64,000 bases of DNA, from positions 1-64,000 of the forward strand of contig KV425612.1 of the NCBI GenBank assembly GCA_001632425.1, read 5' to 3'. Below the pieces are notes generated by a model that worked only from the letters and a program-made list of their open reading frames with translations, was not told where the DNA came from and ran no database searches. Numbering within the stretch: the stretch's first letter is position 1; each line of letters begins with the position of its first letter. This document shows positions 25,027 to 36,001 of the stretch, one piece after another. This stretch comes from Neolentinus lepideus HHB14362 ss-1. Its lineage: Eukaryota > Basidiomycota > Agaricomycetes > Gloeophyllales > Gloeophyllaceae. The position numbers and the translations under genes were made by a program.

Positions 25027-26859
25027 CTATTCCGGCAGCTCTAAATCGCACTGAACAACGTCTCTGGACCTCAGAGACGCCCGATTGTTTAATCTGATGC
25101 TCACCGCCTTCAGACCCACAATACGATACATAAGAAGCAGTAGCACGTACATTGCCAGGATAGAATTGGGATATACTGAGAAGTCATCAGGTGGATTATT
25201 GATTTGACTGCCCCCTTCACAGCGGCATGCACACATACCTCTGGCGGTCACAATGTAAATTCCAAGCCACACAATGGTACGAGGAATTGCCCAGACCTGC
25301 ATCATGGCTGAGCGCCATTCAGTTCCTATAGAAGTGGATCTCTTACTGTGATAAACATAACAGTTGTTATAAGGCTGTAATGAATCGATTCAATATAGCT
25401 GGCAAATATGAAGAAAACACATCACTAACACAAGCAGTACACCCGAGGCAACAAAGTACTTCATGATATTGCAACCAATTGATCTGCAATATTTATTTAA
25501 GCTCCTGTGAATGATGCCGACAACATGCCATACCCGACTCTGCCACCAGACATTTTATACAGCCTGTAGCACATGCTGACAGCAATCCCACCGTCAACAA
25601 GCACATACAAAGCACCAGACATGCTAAATAACACCTATTCATGACTGAAGGTTAACTTCTCACATCATCAAGTAATTTACAGCTCCTTACCGGCCCACTG
25701 GATCCCCCGGAATGACACAATGAATATCCTGTCGTCAGGAAGTGAGGTTGCCAACTTGGCCAACATGTGATAATCTATTAGCTCTCCGTGTTCAAGTGGC
25801 ACCATTATGCCCGGAAGCTCACCATCTTGCTATATACACTATGATGACCTTCATCAGTAAAGAGCTGGAACATTGTTGCAGATAGACTGACCAGTTCCAG
25901 TCACTCCAATGTTGTTGACCATAATCAACTCAGCATCATGCATGTAGTTGTGGACAATGGTACAGACCGAGGCCTATCACACTCATTGTTGCCTGACATT
26001 GACATGTCAGTAGGCCATTGATGTTGCTCCATCATAAATCAAGATAACCCACCAGGACAACTGATGTCTTGTGCTGCTGGACTAGACATAACAATTGGCT
26101 CAACATAGTCAGAATCAAAATCAGAGTTATTCACTTACATTGCCAGACCTTCGAGATGTAAAACCTGGATATAGACACTGGATGTGACTTGGAGTACACT
26201 AAAGTGAGAGTGGAGAACATACACCTGCCCCATAAAACTAATGAGTAGCTAGTTAATGTTCTCAGCCCCATGCTGCAGTACTGGCAACTGAAAATGTACT
26301 GAACCGTAGGACAGGCTTGAAACTATCCAAATAGAAACTCCTCAGTCAATAAATGGTTGCTCACCTATTAAGGGACTTACCATAATGCTCCTGTGATTTG
26401 GAGGACATCTTAGATGTGCTCAGCTGCTATATGACATCACTCACCAATTTACCAGCAAACAGGCATTACTATCACCATTACATTCAGCAACCAGATACCA
26501 CCACTGGGAATGGACAATCATGGCTTCATGTACAGTTTCCATCTATTTCATACTTCCCAAATGACACAAAGTGGAAACCAGCAGATCCACATACTAAGAA
26601 GAACATCGCGACCTGGACTGGATTGAGCAAATATCTCTGAGAGTAGGTAGCACGGGTCCTACTCACTAGACACTTCGTTGCACGATTATCTTCCGGGAAT
26701 GATAAATAGTAGTACACGGTTTGCCCGAGAGTGACACCATACAAGCTGGAGAACAACTGCATTCATAGGATGCTCACCAATAAACTGGGATAGAGCAACG
26801 TACGCTGTCGAAACAATGAATCCAATCCATAAAGGACTGAGCACATCAGCACTAGTCAT
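25027..26859 (-). CDS. DUF6534-like multi-pass membrane protein, copy 2 (may be decayed)
   Basis: This is the paralogue of 15114-16935, in the same orientation. Exons readable in the same order give MTSADVLSPLWIGFIVSTA, LYGVTLGQTVYYYLSFP, RATKCLVAMFFL, FYISKVWQFQQHKTS, then WAIPRTIVWLGIYIVTAR and VYPNSILAILNNRASLR with a tail ending LELPE. The C-terminal NSILAxLNNR signature and spacing match DUF6534 proteins. Several splice sites are shared with copy 1, but the region matching MDTVHEVM is altered here, so this copy may be more decayed. It lacks a transposon in its 5' flank. Function unknown. Confidence 0.45.
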
Positions 26860-27537
26860 GTTGGTACCGGCGAGATTGAAGAGAGAACAAACCGTTGGGA
26901 CTGCATCACTTATTTATGTTGGCATTGCACCTGAGGCTGTCGTAAACCATCAAGTGGAATTATCCCCGATTGTTCATGATGGACCCGCTATATATACACA
27001 TGCAGGGACAGTCACCGGCGTTATTGTGGTACGAACAAGCAGTGCACCGGCCACTTGAGCGCTACAAGCGGATGGCAAGTTCGTCGTTCTAGATCGTAGC
27101 TGCTGGACACCAACCGACCCCGGGACAACGGGAAGCACAGATAGAGCTCGAAGCATAGTTGCTCTGAATGAAATCTGTAGGCTCGGGATGACGATAGTAA
27201 TGTAATAAAGCCTGACATCAAGTCAAACTATGTTTACGCTGATAGACAGAGAGATGACGTGCGACACTGATCAGTTCGTCTCGTAGAAACGCAGTTTCGT
27301 GCACAACTCTGAGCCACAGATGGATCACGGACTCTATTGTGGGTCATAGTGAGCGGGACGTTAATTTATTACGAATGGAAGGTGAAATATGCCATAGATA
27401 CGACTGCCCAAGCGGCCAGGAATGAGTCTATCGTCAACGACTTCAAAGCGCAAGAGGGAGAAGAAAGGACGACGCACGGTTTCTTACGATAGATACCACC
27501 AGCCAATCGCTACAAGCAGCTCGCTGGTGCTGAGGCC
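26860..27537. other. 5' flank of copy 2 with the unoccupied transposon site
   Basis: No coding exon seen. Bases 27041-27062 read GCACCGGCCACTTGAGCG-like sequence and match the two sides of the transposon insertion at copy 1. The flank continues homologous to 24111-24560 until about 27537, which marks the right edge of the tandem duplication. Confidence 0.75.
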
Positions 27538-29485
27538 CTAATTATTTCCCGCAGCAGCATGCACAACCTCCCCGACCCTAATCACGAGGTCATCGCACCC
27601 CCACTGGCCTACAACGCTCATCCCCACTGGCCACCCGTCATCAGCTGTTCCTGCAGGCACGCTAAGCGCTGGCAAGCCCGCCAGCGATGCGGGAACCGTC
27701 AGCGCATCCTGCACGTATGCGTCCAGGGAGTCGGACACCAATTCAAGGGGAGGGGCGGTACGGATCGCGGACGGATGTATGAGTACGTCGACTTTTGGCT
27801 GACTGGTCGCTTGAGACTGGAATGAAGAGAGGACGTTTGGAACAGCGAATATGTCGTCGAAGTCGCATTTCACGAGCTTACGGATACGTTGGGCTTGAAG
27901 AAAATAGTTGTCAAAAGCACTGAAGCGGTGCCATTCAGCTGGCGTGAAACGTACTGTAGAGAGCCACTCACTCTGCGCTGAGAGCATACGTCCCAAGCAG
28001 GATACGCTTCCTTGCTTCTCTCCCGAACCCCTTCGACCGCGAGTACGCATACACATGAGCAGCCTTTGTACGGTCTGCGCCCGGGGGTGGATCAACATAG
28101 GTCCCTAGAAAATGACATATACACATTAATACAAGCAAACACACGCCTTTCTTCAGTTCGCGCACCGTACTCCACGCCGGTGAACCGCGCCAGGTTGCTG
28201 CTCGCCTCCGCGCTGGCAATCACATAATAAGCGCTAAGCGCGTACGATGTGCTAGGAAGGGATACAGGCACGAGAGTAGCACCTAGCCCTCTCAGTTCTT
28301 TTAGCAGCGATCGGATTGGGTGGAGAACGGACGGCTGCATTTCCGTAGGGAAGTACTCCTGCACACGTACCGGTGCAAGTTAATCATTTAATGCAGACAT
28401 GGGCATAGGGTCGACAGACCTGCGGGATGCCTATGCGGAGGCCTGAGAGGCTGGAGGAGTCGCCATCCCACCTCGAGAAGGTCTGTACTGAGAGCATGTT
28501 GGATGCTTTTGCACGAACTGATGACGGGAGGGAGGTAGGGTCCTTGAGGTCGTGGTGGTTTAACGTCACTGGGTAGTCCAAACAGTGACTTAGTTTAGGA
28601 GAGAAGAGAAGCGAAGGACATCGTACTGAAGACTTTTTGAACGTCGTCCACTGTACGCGCGAGGACGCCGACACAGTCCAGCGAGTCCGAGTAAGATACA
28701 ACTCCCCATCTGCAGACAGTGAACCTAAGTCACGCCGTATCTGAATCCGATGATACTGGGTGTGCAATACCTGCTTAGAAGCCCGTAGGAAGGTTTGAGA
28801 CCGACGATACCACAGTACGAGGCAGGAAGGCGAACCGAGCCGCCCGTATCAGTTCCGAGTGACCTAAATCTGCGATGAGTATGGAAATAGAGCAAACGGG
28901 GGCCTCGCATACACGTCACACAAGCCTGCAGCTACAGCAGCTGCTGAACCACCGGAGCTGCCACCTGCTGACCTTGGTCGGTCATCCGGCGAGAAAGACT
29001 TCCATGGATTGACCACTGGCCCGTGAATGGAGTGAATATTGAGGGAGCTAGCTGGGATGGCGCGGTCAGTCTGCGAAGCACATTGGGATACTCAAGACGT
29101 GAACCTCACCCCATGCCGAATTCGTCGCAATTGGTCTTCCCTATGATCTGTGCACCGGAATTGTGTAGTAAAGTCACCACCGTTGCATCAAATGGTGGAG
29201 TAAAGTCTTGTTTGAACTCGGTCTCAGAGTCAATGGAATTATGATTGGAGGCGTACTGCGAAGCATCTCAGAAGAGCACGTCGTCGGCATATCTTTGGTG
29301 CATATGTTATCTTTGATAGCAACTTTAGTCCCAGACAAATGGCCACCTCCCATGGGCCATGCTTTCGCGAGAGTGTCGTCCGAGACATGTACCATAGCAT
29401 TCATTCGGGTCGTGCATGCATTCGTCTGGACCGACCGCCTCCATAGTGAAAGCCACGGGCTGGAGACCGATTTGATCAGACTCAT
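27538..29485 (-). CDS. HER2: glutamyl-tRNA(Gln) amidotransferase subunit A, mitochondrial
   Basis: GatA releases ammonia from glutamine so that the GatFAB complex can convert Glu-tRNA(Gln) to Gln-tRNA(Gln) in mitochondria. Nine exons on the minus strand join in frame. The start at 29485 is preceded by an in-frame TGA 9 bases upstream, so it is well fixed; [20 protein letters not shown] resembles a targeting sequence. The amidase signature is complete: the catalytic Lys in [11 protein letters not shown], the cis-Ser in [16 protein letters not shown] and the nucleophile Ser in [51 protein letters not shown] and [14 protein letters not shown] continue the family pattern to the [14 protein letters not shown] end. 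It is transcribed divergently from RPC25. Confidence 0.92.
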
Positions 29486-29743
29486 TCCTGATCAAACATA
29501 TATAGATGGAATAGAGAGGAATGCTAAGTCTGGAGCTCAACGGAGGGTACTCGAGACCCTTGGATTCTTGGAAGCTTGAGAAGAGCAGTGAGATGGACTT
29601 CGGAGTCCGACACGCGCTGCATTGCGTTTTCCAATCATCGAGTCTTTTCAGCCACCATGCGCTAGTCCTGTAGCAAAATCTCATCGTTGTATCATGTACC
29701 GCCATTCTATTCCAAAGACAATATCTGCTTGAAAGAAACCCGC
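29486..29743. promoter_or_regulatory. bidirectional promoter between HER2 and RPC25
   Basis: Only 258 bases separate the two divergent start codons, so the elements for both genes must overlap. No defined motif was identified by eye. Confidence 0.6.
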
Positions 29744-30727
29744 ATGTTCCAACTCTCCATCATCAAAGATACTCTCCCCATCCTCCCCGCTGCCTTTGCT
29801 CTCCCGCCAGAACAGGCACTCATCTCTGCTATCAACAAAAAGTATGCAAACAGAGTTCTTCACGAAGTGGGATTGTGCATAGCTGTATTTGACTTGGTAG
29901 AAGCCGGAGAGGGGAAGGTGAGATATGGAGACGGGTGTTTGTGGTATAAAGGTGAGTATCTGCTTGACTCAGATAGTAATAGGAGTTTGGAGTTGAAGTT
30001 GGTGTGTGTATTCAGTGACATTCAGGATGGTCGTATTCCGACCCTTCGCATCGGAAGTTATCCTTGCGAAAGTAAAGTCATCCGACGAGGAGGGTATCCG
30101 ATGTACGTCCCTTCACTGGCCCTCTCCCTCCCTCCCTAACCTGGGCTTTCCCAAGTAACACTCGGCTTTTTTGATGACATGTACATCCCACTCGCCTACC
30201 TCCCTCAACCTGCCGCTTTGTATGTGCATGCCTAACTTCAACCGAGCTAATCTCACCCACATCCCAGCGACCCCAACGAAAGGGCACATTTCTGGCTCCC
30301 AGAAGCCGCTACCGAGGACGGCTCCGCACCATCTACACACGAACTTCTCGACTCTCCCACTACCTCCCGAATGTACATTGACAAAGGGGAGGTCCTGCGT
30401 GTCCGCGTAGAGATCGGTACGTTCTCTTCATACCACGCGACTTGTATTGGAGGCCACAACGTGATGAATGCGCCCTCCGGAAACAGATGAATTCTACGAC
30501 GATGAGCCTGGCCCGCCGAAAGCCACGGAGGGCGTTCGTGTCGAGCGTGAACAACGCAGGGCGCCCTATACTGTCACCGTAAGATCTCTCAACTTGTCGC
30601 TTCATGTGGGCTTCTCGTTTATTTCCCCTAAATATAGTGCTCTATTGCCGAACAAGGCCTCGGACCCGTCGCGTGGTGGAAGTCGGCTGAGCCAGCTGCT
30701 GAAGGGGAAGACAAGGATCAAGGATAA
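29744..30727 (+). CDS. RPC25: RNA polymerase III subunit Rpc25 (RPC8, Rpb7 family)
   Basis: Rpc25 with Rpc17 forms the stalk of RNA polymerase III and is needed for initiation at tRNA and 5S genes. Six exons join in frame. The start MFQLSIIKDTLPILP and NKKYANRVLHEVGLCIAVFDL form the N-terminal Rpb7-like domain (residues 1-80). FRMVVFRPFASEVILAKVKSS (position only) and GIRLTLGFFDDMYIPLAYLP open the C-terminal S1/OB domain. RMYIDKGEVLRVRVE and the terminal CSIAEQGLGPVAWW are typical of Rpc25. A Lys/Glu/Asp tail follows. A linker rich in Glu/Ser/Thr (EDGSAPSTHELL) precedes the S1 strand. Length is usual for fungi. A tRNA gene, itself a Pol III target, lies 170 bases downstream, presumably by coincidence. 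Confidence 0.93.
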
Positions 30728-30894
30728 TATAGTCGCACTGTCTCATACTTACACTGCCAACGATAAATGATGTCTTTGTCAAGACAATTTGGGCACATGA
30801 ATGTTCGATTTCGATGCGGGAAACTAACAGACAATAATGCTTCGATAGTGCTTTCGATAAAGGCACAGCAAAAACAAGGAAAGAATTCTTTTGA

Positions 30895-30980
30895 CTGCCC
30901 CAGTGAGGCTCGAACTCACGACCTTCCGATGCCATGACTCCATAACAGTCGGACGCTGTAACCAACTCAGCCATGGGGCA
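30895..30980 (-). tRNA. tRNA-Asn(GTT) with a 12-nt intron
   Basis: On the minus strand the acceptor arms TGCCCCA and TGGGGCA pair over seven bases, followed by discriminator G, as in tRNA-Asn. The D arm has GCTGAGTTGGTTACAGC. The anticodon stem is TCCGA/TCGGA with loop CTGTTA-A giving anticodon GTT. A 12-base intron (TGGAGTCATGGC) sits one base after the anticodon, the standard nuclear position. The T arm GTGAGTTCGAGCCTCAC is perfect. T runs lie downstream. The internal A and B boxes are intact. Confidence 0.93.
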
Positions 30981-31994
30981 TTGATAAATAATCTCTAGCT
31001 ATTATACATATACGTACTGAGTTGCAAGAACCATGTATTCTCAATAGCCTAGCTCTACCAATAGCAATAAATACCAGTTCTGTTGCAAGTTGCGCAGTGC
31101 GCTTACTGTAGTCAACCACGAATCTTTCCCGTTCCCACTGACAACAATCTGCCGCCGGGCGAGCCACATCTCCCCTCCGAGTGAACTCCCCCAGTAGGAC
31201 CCGCACATTGCACAATCACGTGATTCACGTGACATGCTTGATGTGAGTCAGCACTGAGCAAGTAATAAACGCTAAGTCCCATATTTGCGACTAAGTAGGG
31301 AATAAGCATCCGAGTTGCGTTTGTACATTGTTTGTATGATTAAATACATCCTTAGTTTATATATATGGACTTAGTGAGTTACATGGCACAGCTGCTAGAG
31401 AAAAACAGATTTGTCTAAGTCTCAATTACTGATTAGTAGTACAATGTATTATAACTCTAGATCGCGGAGTGAAGACCAGGTGCTATCATTGAAAAGGAAG
31501 ATAGGGAAAAACAAATAAGTGGTAAGGAAGGGCACTATGACTTGCGATGCACCCTTATCCGAGGCAATAATAAAAAGGCCGCTGAATCGCAGGATCGAAC
31601 CCACGACCTCATTATCGAGGTAACTAAGCAGGACCTTCCTTAACACATCTCGCGACGCCGAAACCACTACTCTAATAAGCTTTACGTTCCATGGTCTAAA
31701 TATTAGCCATATTATGGCCATTTTGTGGCCTTTGCTGTTCTTACAGAGCTTTGTCTCTCTATCCAGTTGTTATATTTGCCTCTATTCAGTTTTTGCAGAT
31801 ATATACATTACTATTATATGTCATTTCTTCCCATAAATATCCCTAATCTATATAGCACCACGGGATGCGGCAACAGCGTAGCTCACGGGAATACATTACA
31901 TAATGCCGGATGTTGCCCTTTCTCATCACGTGACTGTGCAACGTGCGGGTCCTACTGCTGGAAATCTCCGAGTGCGGCCATAGGACTTGCACAC
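30981..31994. other. intergenic region with a tRNA relic
   Basis: About 1 kb of AT-rich DNA between tRNA-Asn and the INO80F-like gene. The only structured content is the tRNA-like fragment near 31578-31667. Confidence 0.55.
31578..31667 (-). pseudogene. degenerate tRNA-like sequence
   Basis: The minus strand contains GTGGGTTCGATCCTGC, a T-arm with a B-box core whose 3' stem no longer pairs. Before it lies a perfect 5-bp hairpin ACCTC/GAGGT with loop GATAAT. The 5' half and acceptor pairing are poor (at most five of seven pairs). It could be a decayed tRNA or the tRNA-derived head of a SINE. Confidence 0.4.
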
Positions 31995-31995
31995 C

Positions 31996-32701
31996 ATGGA
32001 CCCATCGACGTCCGCCTCGACACAACCGCTCCCAATCCGCCCTGCTCCTCTACGACGAGACTCTGGCAACAAATTCACAAGACCGGGGGACAAGGAGCGA
32101 TACGAGTACGAAAAGGCCAAGGTATGTGCGACGTTATCATGGTCTAGAGGTTCGCTGATTGTGCTTTCGGGCAGGCTGCGAACAAGGGGAAGTGGTACAA
32201 AGAAAAGTGAGTTGACACCACCAAGCGGATGATCTTGTAATGCGATATATGTTGGCCACACCTAGGTTCCACCAGTTACGGGAGAAATACGACCAAGTGA
32301 CAGCAGTCAGTCCCTCCCCCTCCCTGCCCGCCCGCTCGGAACTGATTCCACATAGACGAACGAGCACTACCAACGCGACCTCGAGCGCGCCAACGAACGC
32401 ATGAAAGCCCTCCAAGCCGAGATGGAGTACGCCCTCCTTACCCTCTCCCCTACGCAGCTCACCCCCCTCCCCCCGCAGCCTGCTCCTAGACGCCATGTCC
32501 ATCGCCCTCCCCTCCGAGCCCGCGCTCGCCCAGTTCTACAACGAGCCCCTCCCGCTCGTCTACGCCGGCCCCGACTCGCCCTCCTACGAGCTGCACACCT
32601 CGGCTGCGTTCCCGGACGTCCCGCCGCTGCAGCTCGACGCGAATGGGTACCGGCCGGGACCATATACGAATGGGCACGGGCGTCTCTCGCCGTTACCGTG
32701 A
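31996..32701 (+). CDS. INO80 complex subunit F-like coiled-coil protein
   Basis: Five exons (31996-32121, 32175-32206, 32266-32305, 32356-32426, 32479-32701) give 163 aa. After a short Pro-rich start, residues about 30-100 are charged and helical: KFTRPGDKERYEYEKAKAAN, GKWYKEKFHQLREKYDQV, then NERMKALQAEMDLLLDAM, a predicted coiled coil. The layout resembles the INO80F/TFPT domain of chromatin-remodelling subunits, where this helix docks on the complex. The C-terminal third is Pro/Tyr/Gly-rich and disordered. Splicing at 32426/32479 is required to reach LLLDAMSIALPSEP; reading through gives a different frame. Assignment rests on pattern memory, so another coiled-coil family is possible. It converges with the HSF gene downstream. 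Confidence 0.55.
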
Positions 32702-33473
32702 GCGGTGCGGTTCTCTGGTTTGTCACATACCGTTTTCTTGGACTACCGCTGTGCATCTGTACTTGTAACGAACGACATGAAACTCGCCGTCTTCTCTGCC
32801 TGCCCGTTTCATCATCAGAGAACACATCACATCCTATATTGCACTCTAACCGGCCGAAAAAAATGGAAGCAGCACCTAAACTACTCATACACTCTATAAG
32901 AAAAGAGAGAGAGAGAAAAAAGAAAAAGGCAAAAGGCAAAAGTGCAACCGAAAGCAAGCAAGTAAGCTAGGTACAAGAAACAAAGAGAAAGAAGGGTGCA
33001 GGAAATGCAGTTCCGGTGAGAGATGATGGGTGGGGAGTTTTGATGGTTGTATGTGGGTAAACGATGCAGGCCTAATGCAGAGATAGATGAAGCGATGAAG
33101 TGGAAGATGGAAGATGTCCGTTGTATGGTGTATGGTGTATGGTGTATGGTGTGAATGAAACTGAAATGACCGTGGAGTGAGCGTGGCCCGGGGAACAGCA
33201 AACAAAGAGAAAAGAGCGGCGCAAGGTGGTCCTTGCAAGGGCGAGAAAAAACAAATGAGCGTCGATAGTCCGTGATGAGAAGGAATGGCTGGCTGGCTGG
33301 TATCTGAAACGAAATGAAAGTAGTCCGGTATCGCAAATGCTGAAAAAAGCACAAACACACAGCGACGAAAAGGAGAAAGAAAGAAATACCCGTCCCAAGT
33401 ACTCACAACGAATCCAAACCCCTTCATATTCATTTTACACATACCTCCCTTCCCCTCCCCACCCCACCCCGAA
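32702..33473. other. convergent 3' region
   Basis: This 772-base spacer lies between the INO80F-like stop and the HSF stop. It contains purine-rich tracts near 32900-32990 and a short minisatellite of GTATGGT units (about 33122-33151). No coding exon was recognised; long open frames here are low-complexity artefacts. Confidence 0.55.
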
Positions 33474-36001
33474 CTAACTCCCCTTCCCCCTCCCCCCCCA
33501 CCGCTCCATCCCGCTCCCGCTCCGCGGCCGCCCCTGCACCTGCCCGAGCGCGTACCCGAGCGGCGCCGAGTCGCTCCGCGCGCGCGCGAGCCGCCGCTCC
33601 ATGCGCGGGCGCTTCGCGCCGGGCTCGTCGGGGTAGGTGTACTGCGGGTTGGCGGAGGAAGGGTGAGTGTGATTTGCGTGTGAGTTAGTGTTCGGGTGAG
33701 TGTGTGGCTGGGAGCCCTGATGAGTGTGTGGCTGGGAGCCCTGGTGAGTGTGTGTCTGAGAGCTCGGGTGCGCGTGTGGCTGAGAGCCCTGGTGCGCGTG
33801 TGTCTGAGAGCCCGGGTGCGCGTGTGTCTGAGAGTTCGCGTTCGAGTTCGGGTGGTGAGAATGCGCGTGCTCCGGAAACTCCCCCGCGGTCGGCGACGAC
33901 CCCGGGCTGATCGAGTGCAGCGAGTGCAGCGAGGGGTGGTGCTGCAGCGACGGGAGCGAGAACGACGTCGGCGAGAACGACGTCGATTGGGATTGTGCCG
34001 AGGAGGAGAACGACGTCGATTGGGATTGGGCCGAGGAGAACGACGTCGACTGCGACTGGGCCGAGGAGAACGACGTCGATTGGGATTGGGCCGAGGAGAA
34101 CGACGTCGACTGCGACTGGGCCGAGGAGAACGACGTCGACTGCGACTGTGCCGAAGAGGAGAAGGACGTCGAGGAGGACGTGGAAGGCTGCGTGTAGGGG
34201 GAGGACGTGGAGGGCTGCGTGTAGGGTGTGGACTGCGATTGTGCCGAGGAGGAGAAGGCGGGCTGCGTGACGTAGATGTCCGGGGGGATGGGGTCGAGGA
34301 GGTCCGCGGGGAAGGGCATCGGGACTATACAATAAAGAGAGAGGGGGTGAGCAAATCGCAGGGGTGTTCGGACAAGAGAAAGAGAAAGAGAAAGAGGAGG
34401 GCTCAACCGAAACCAAAACCAGAGAGAGATGGCACACAGGCAAAAACGCATCGATCACCATCCCTGCACCAAATCACGCGAAGAAACTCCCGAAACGAAC
34501 ACCCCCCAGGTACAATAGGGATGACGGGTGCGAGGGTGCGACATAAAACACGAATCGACGAGATACGCGCGAAGCAGTGCCCTGGTCCGTCCTGCTCGCT
34601 GCATCTAGCCCACTCTGCACAAACCAAACCCGCGTCCGAAACCAAATCCAAACCAACACTCACCCCCCCCAGGCACGACCTTCCCCACCGCCTCCCACAA
34701 CACGCCCACCACGCTCCCCAGGCGCTCACACCGCGCGCGCACCTCCGCGATCTCCCTCTCCCGCCTCGCGCCCTCCTCGCGCATCGCCGCGAGCTCGCCG
34801 GGCAGCTCGACGCGGTGCTTCACGGCCGGGTCGGGCTCGAGCGCCTTGCGCTTGATCTCGTCGAGCAGGTCGGGGCGCCCGCGGAGGAACTTGTGGTGCG
34901 AGAACTCCCAGGTCTGGGCGTCGGTGGAGGTGCGCTGGGCGCGGGGGGTCTGGGTGGGCGGCGGTTAGAAAAGAGACGGGGGGTGGGTGGGGAAAGGGAG
35001 GGGGCTTACGCGGTTGATTTTGTGGAAGCCGTACATGTTGAGCTGGCGGACGAAGCTCGAGAACTATATAGGGCGGGTTAGTGATGATTGAGTGGGGAGG
35101 GGGAGGGCTGACGTTGTTGTGCTTAAAGTGCGAGCCGAGGATGCTCCGGCTGAACTCGCCGACGTTGGAGACGACGAAGCTGCGACGGGGTGAGAAACGG
35201 CGCGGGGATCGGCGGGGCAAGCGCACCTGGTGCCCAACTCTGTCCACGATATAAACTGCGCGGACTTGGGGTCGTTGATCATCCTGCCAAGGCAAGTCTA
35301 CCACTGGTTGCGCGACGGAAGCGAAACGCGCAGACTCACTGGTACAGCTTGGTGACAAAGTTGTTCGTGCCGGCGGGCTTGCCGAGGATGTTGATGCTCC
35401 CGGGCGGGATGCCCGCGTACGCGCCGGGCTTGTCGTGGAGCGCACTCTTCTCGTCCATCTCGCCGGAGCTGGTGCTCCCGTCGACGGGGCTGCCGTCCAC
35501 GGCGGCGTACGCGTCGTCGAACGGGTAGTCGGCGTCGATGGTGGCGAGGGGGGTGGTGCTGAAGGAGCGCTTGCGCGGGACGCTCTTCTCGGAGCACGAG
35601 GACGAGCGCGAGGAGCCGCGGTAGTCGTACTGGGCGGGGGGCGGGGCGAAGGAGAACTGGTGGGGGGTGTGCTGGGCGGCGAGGTAGGAGTGGGTGGGCG
35701 GGGTGAGGGGGGTGATGGGGGAGAGGGTGCTGGAGGAGGGGTGCGGGGACGGGTGGATGGGGGAGATGGTGGTGGGGGACGCGACGGACAGGCCGGAGAG
35801 GTTGAGGGAGAGGGCGGCGCCGTCGTGGTGGGGCGGGTGCGGGTGGTAGTACGGCGGGTACTCGAGCGAGGGCGACGGCGACACGGGCGAGGGAAACGTC
35901 GACGAGGCCAGGCTCTGCGGGACCTGCAGGTGCAGCTGCGGTGCGGGCCCCCATTGCTGGGAGGCGGGGTAGCGGCCGTCTGCAGGATACTGGGAATCCA
36001 T
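33474..36001 (-). CDS. heat-shock-factor-family transcription factor
   Basis: HSF proteins bind nGAAn repeats in promoters of stress genes in the nucleus. Six exons (35340-36001, 35227-35283, 35113-35179, 35010-35063, 34664-34949, 33474-34324) give 658 aa. A 200-residue Pro/Ser-rich N-terminus precedes the winged-helix domain: NNFVTKLYQMINDPKSAQFI, then FVVSNVGEFSRSILGSHFKH, then FSSFVRQLNMYGFHKINR as recognition helix region. A heptad-like segment (ELAAMREEGARREREIAEVR) may trimerise. The C-terminal half holds about six 10-residue repeats containing SAQSQST and a His/Gln/Ser-rich array (SQTHAHQGSQPH type). An in-frame upstream ATG at 36049 exists; I chose 36001 because MDSQYPADGRYP fits better. 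Which paralogue (Hsf1, Sfl1 or other) is unclear. Confidence 0.85.
33972..34165. repeat. in-frame 30-bp minisatellite in the HSF gene
   Basis: About six units of roughly 30 bp built on AACGACGTCGAYTG and GGGCCGAGGAG encode the SFSSAQSQST repeats of the HSF C-terminus. Neighbouring units are almost identical, so unit number probably varies between strains. Confidence 0.8.

Noticed and set aside
26398..26640. 80-codon plus-strand frame inside DUF6534-like copy 2
   Set aside because: Antisense to exons shared with copy 1; the paralogous region has no matching open frame.
33119..33153. GTATGGT tandem run as a possible telomere-like or CRISPR repeat
   Set aside because: Only about four short units without spacers; a simple minisatellite. 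No CRISPR array exists in this eukaryotic window.
33696..35081. 461-codon plus-strand open frame over the HSF gene
   Set aside because: It is the antisense of GC-rich, repetitive HSF exons and spans HSF introns. Its product is almost all Arg/Gly/Leu, a compositional artefact.
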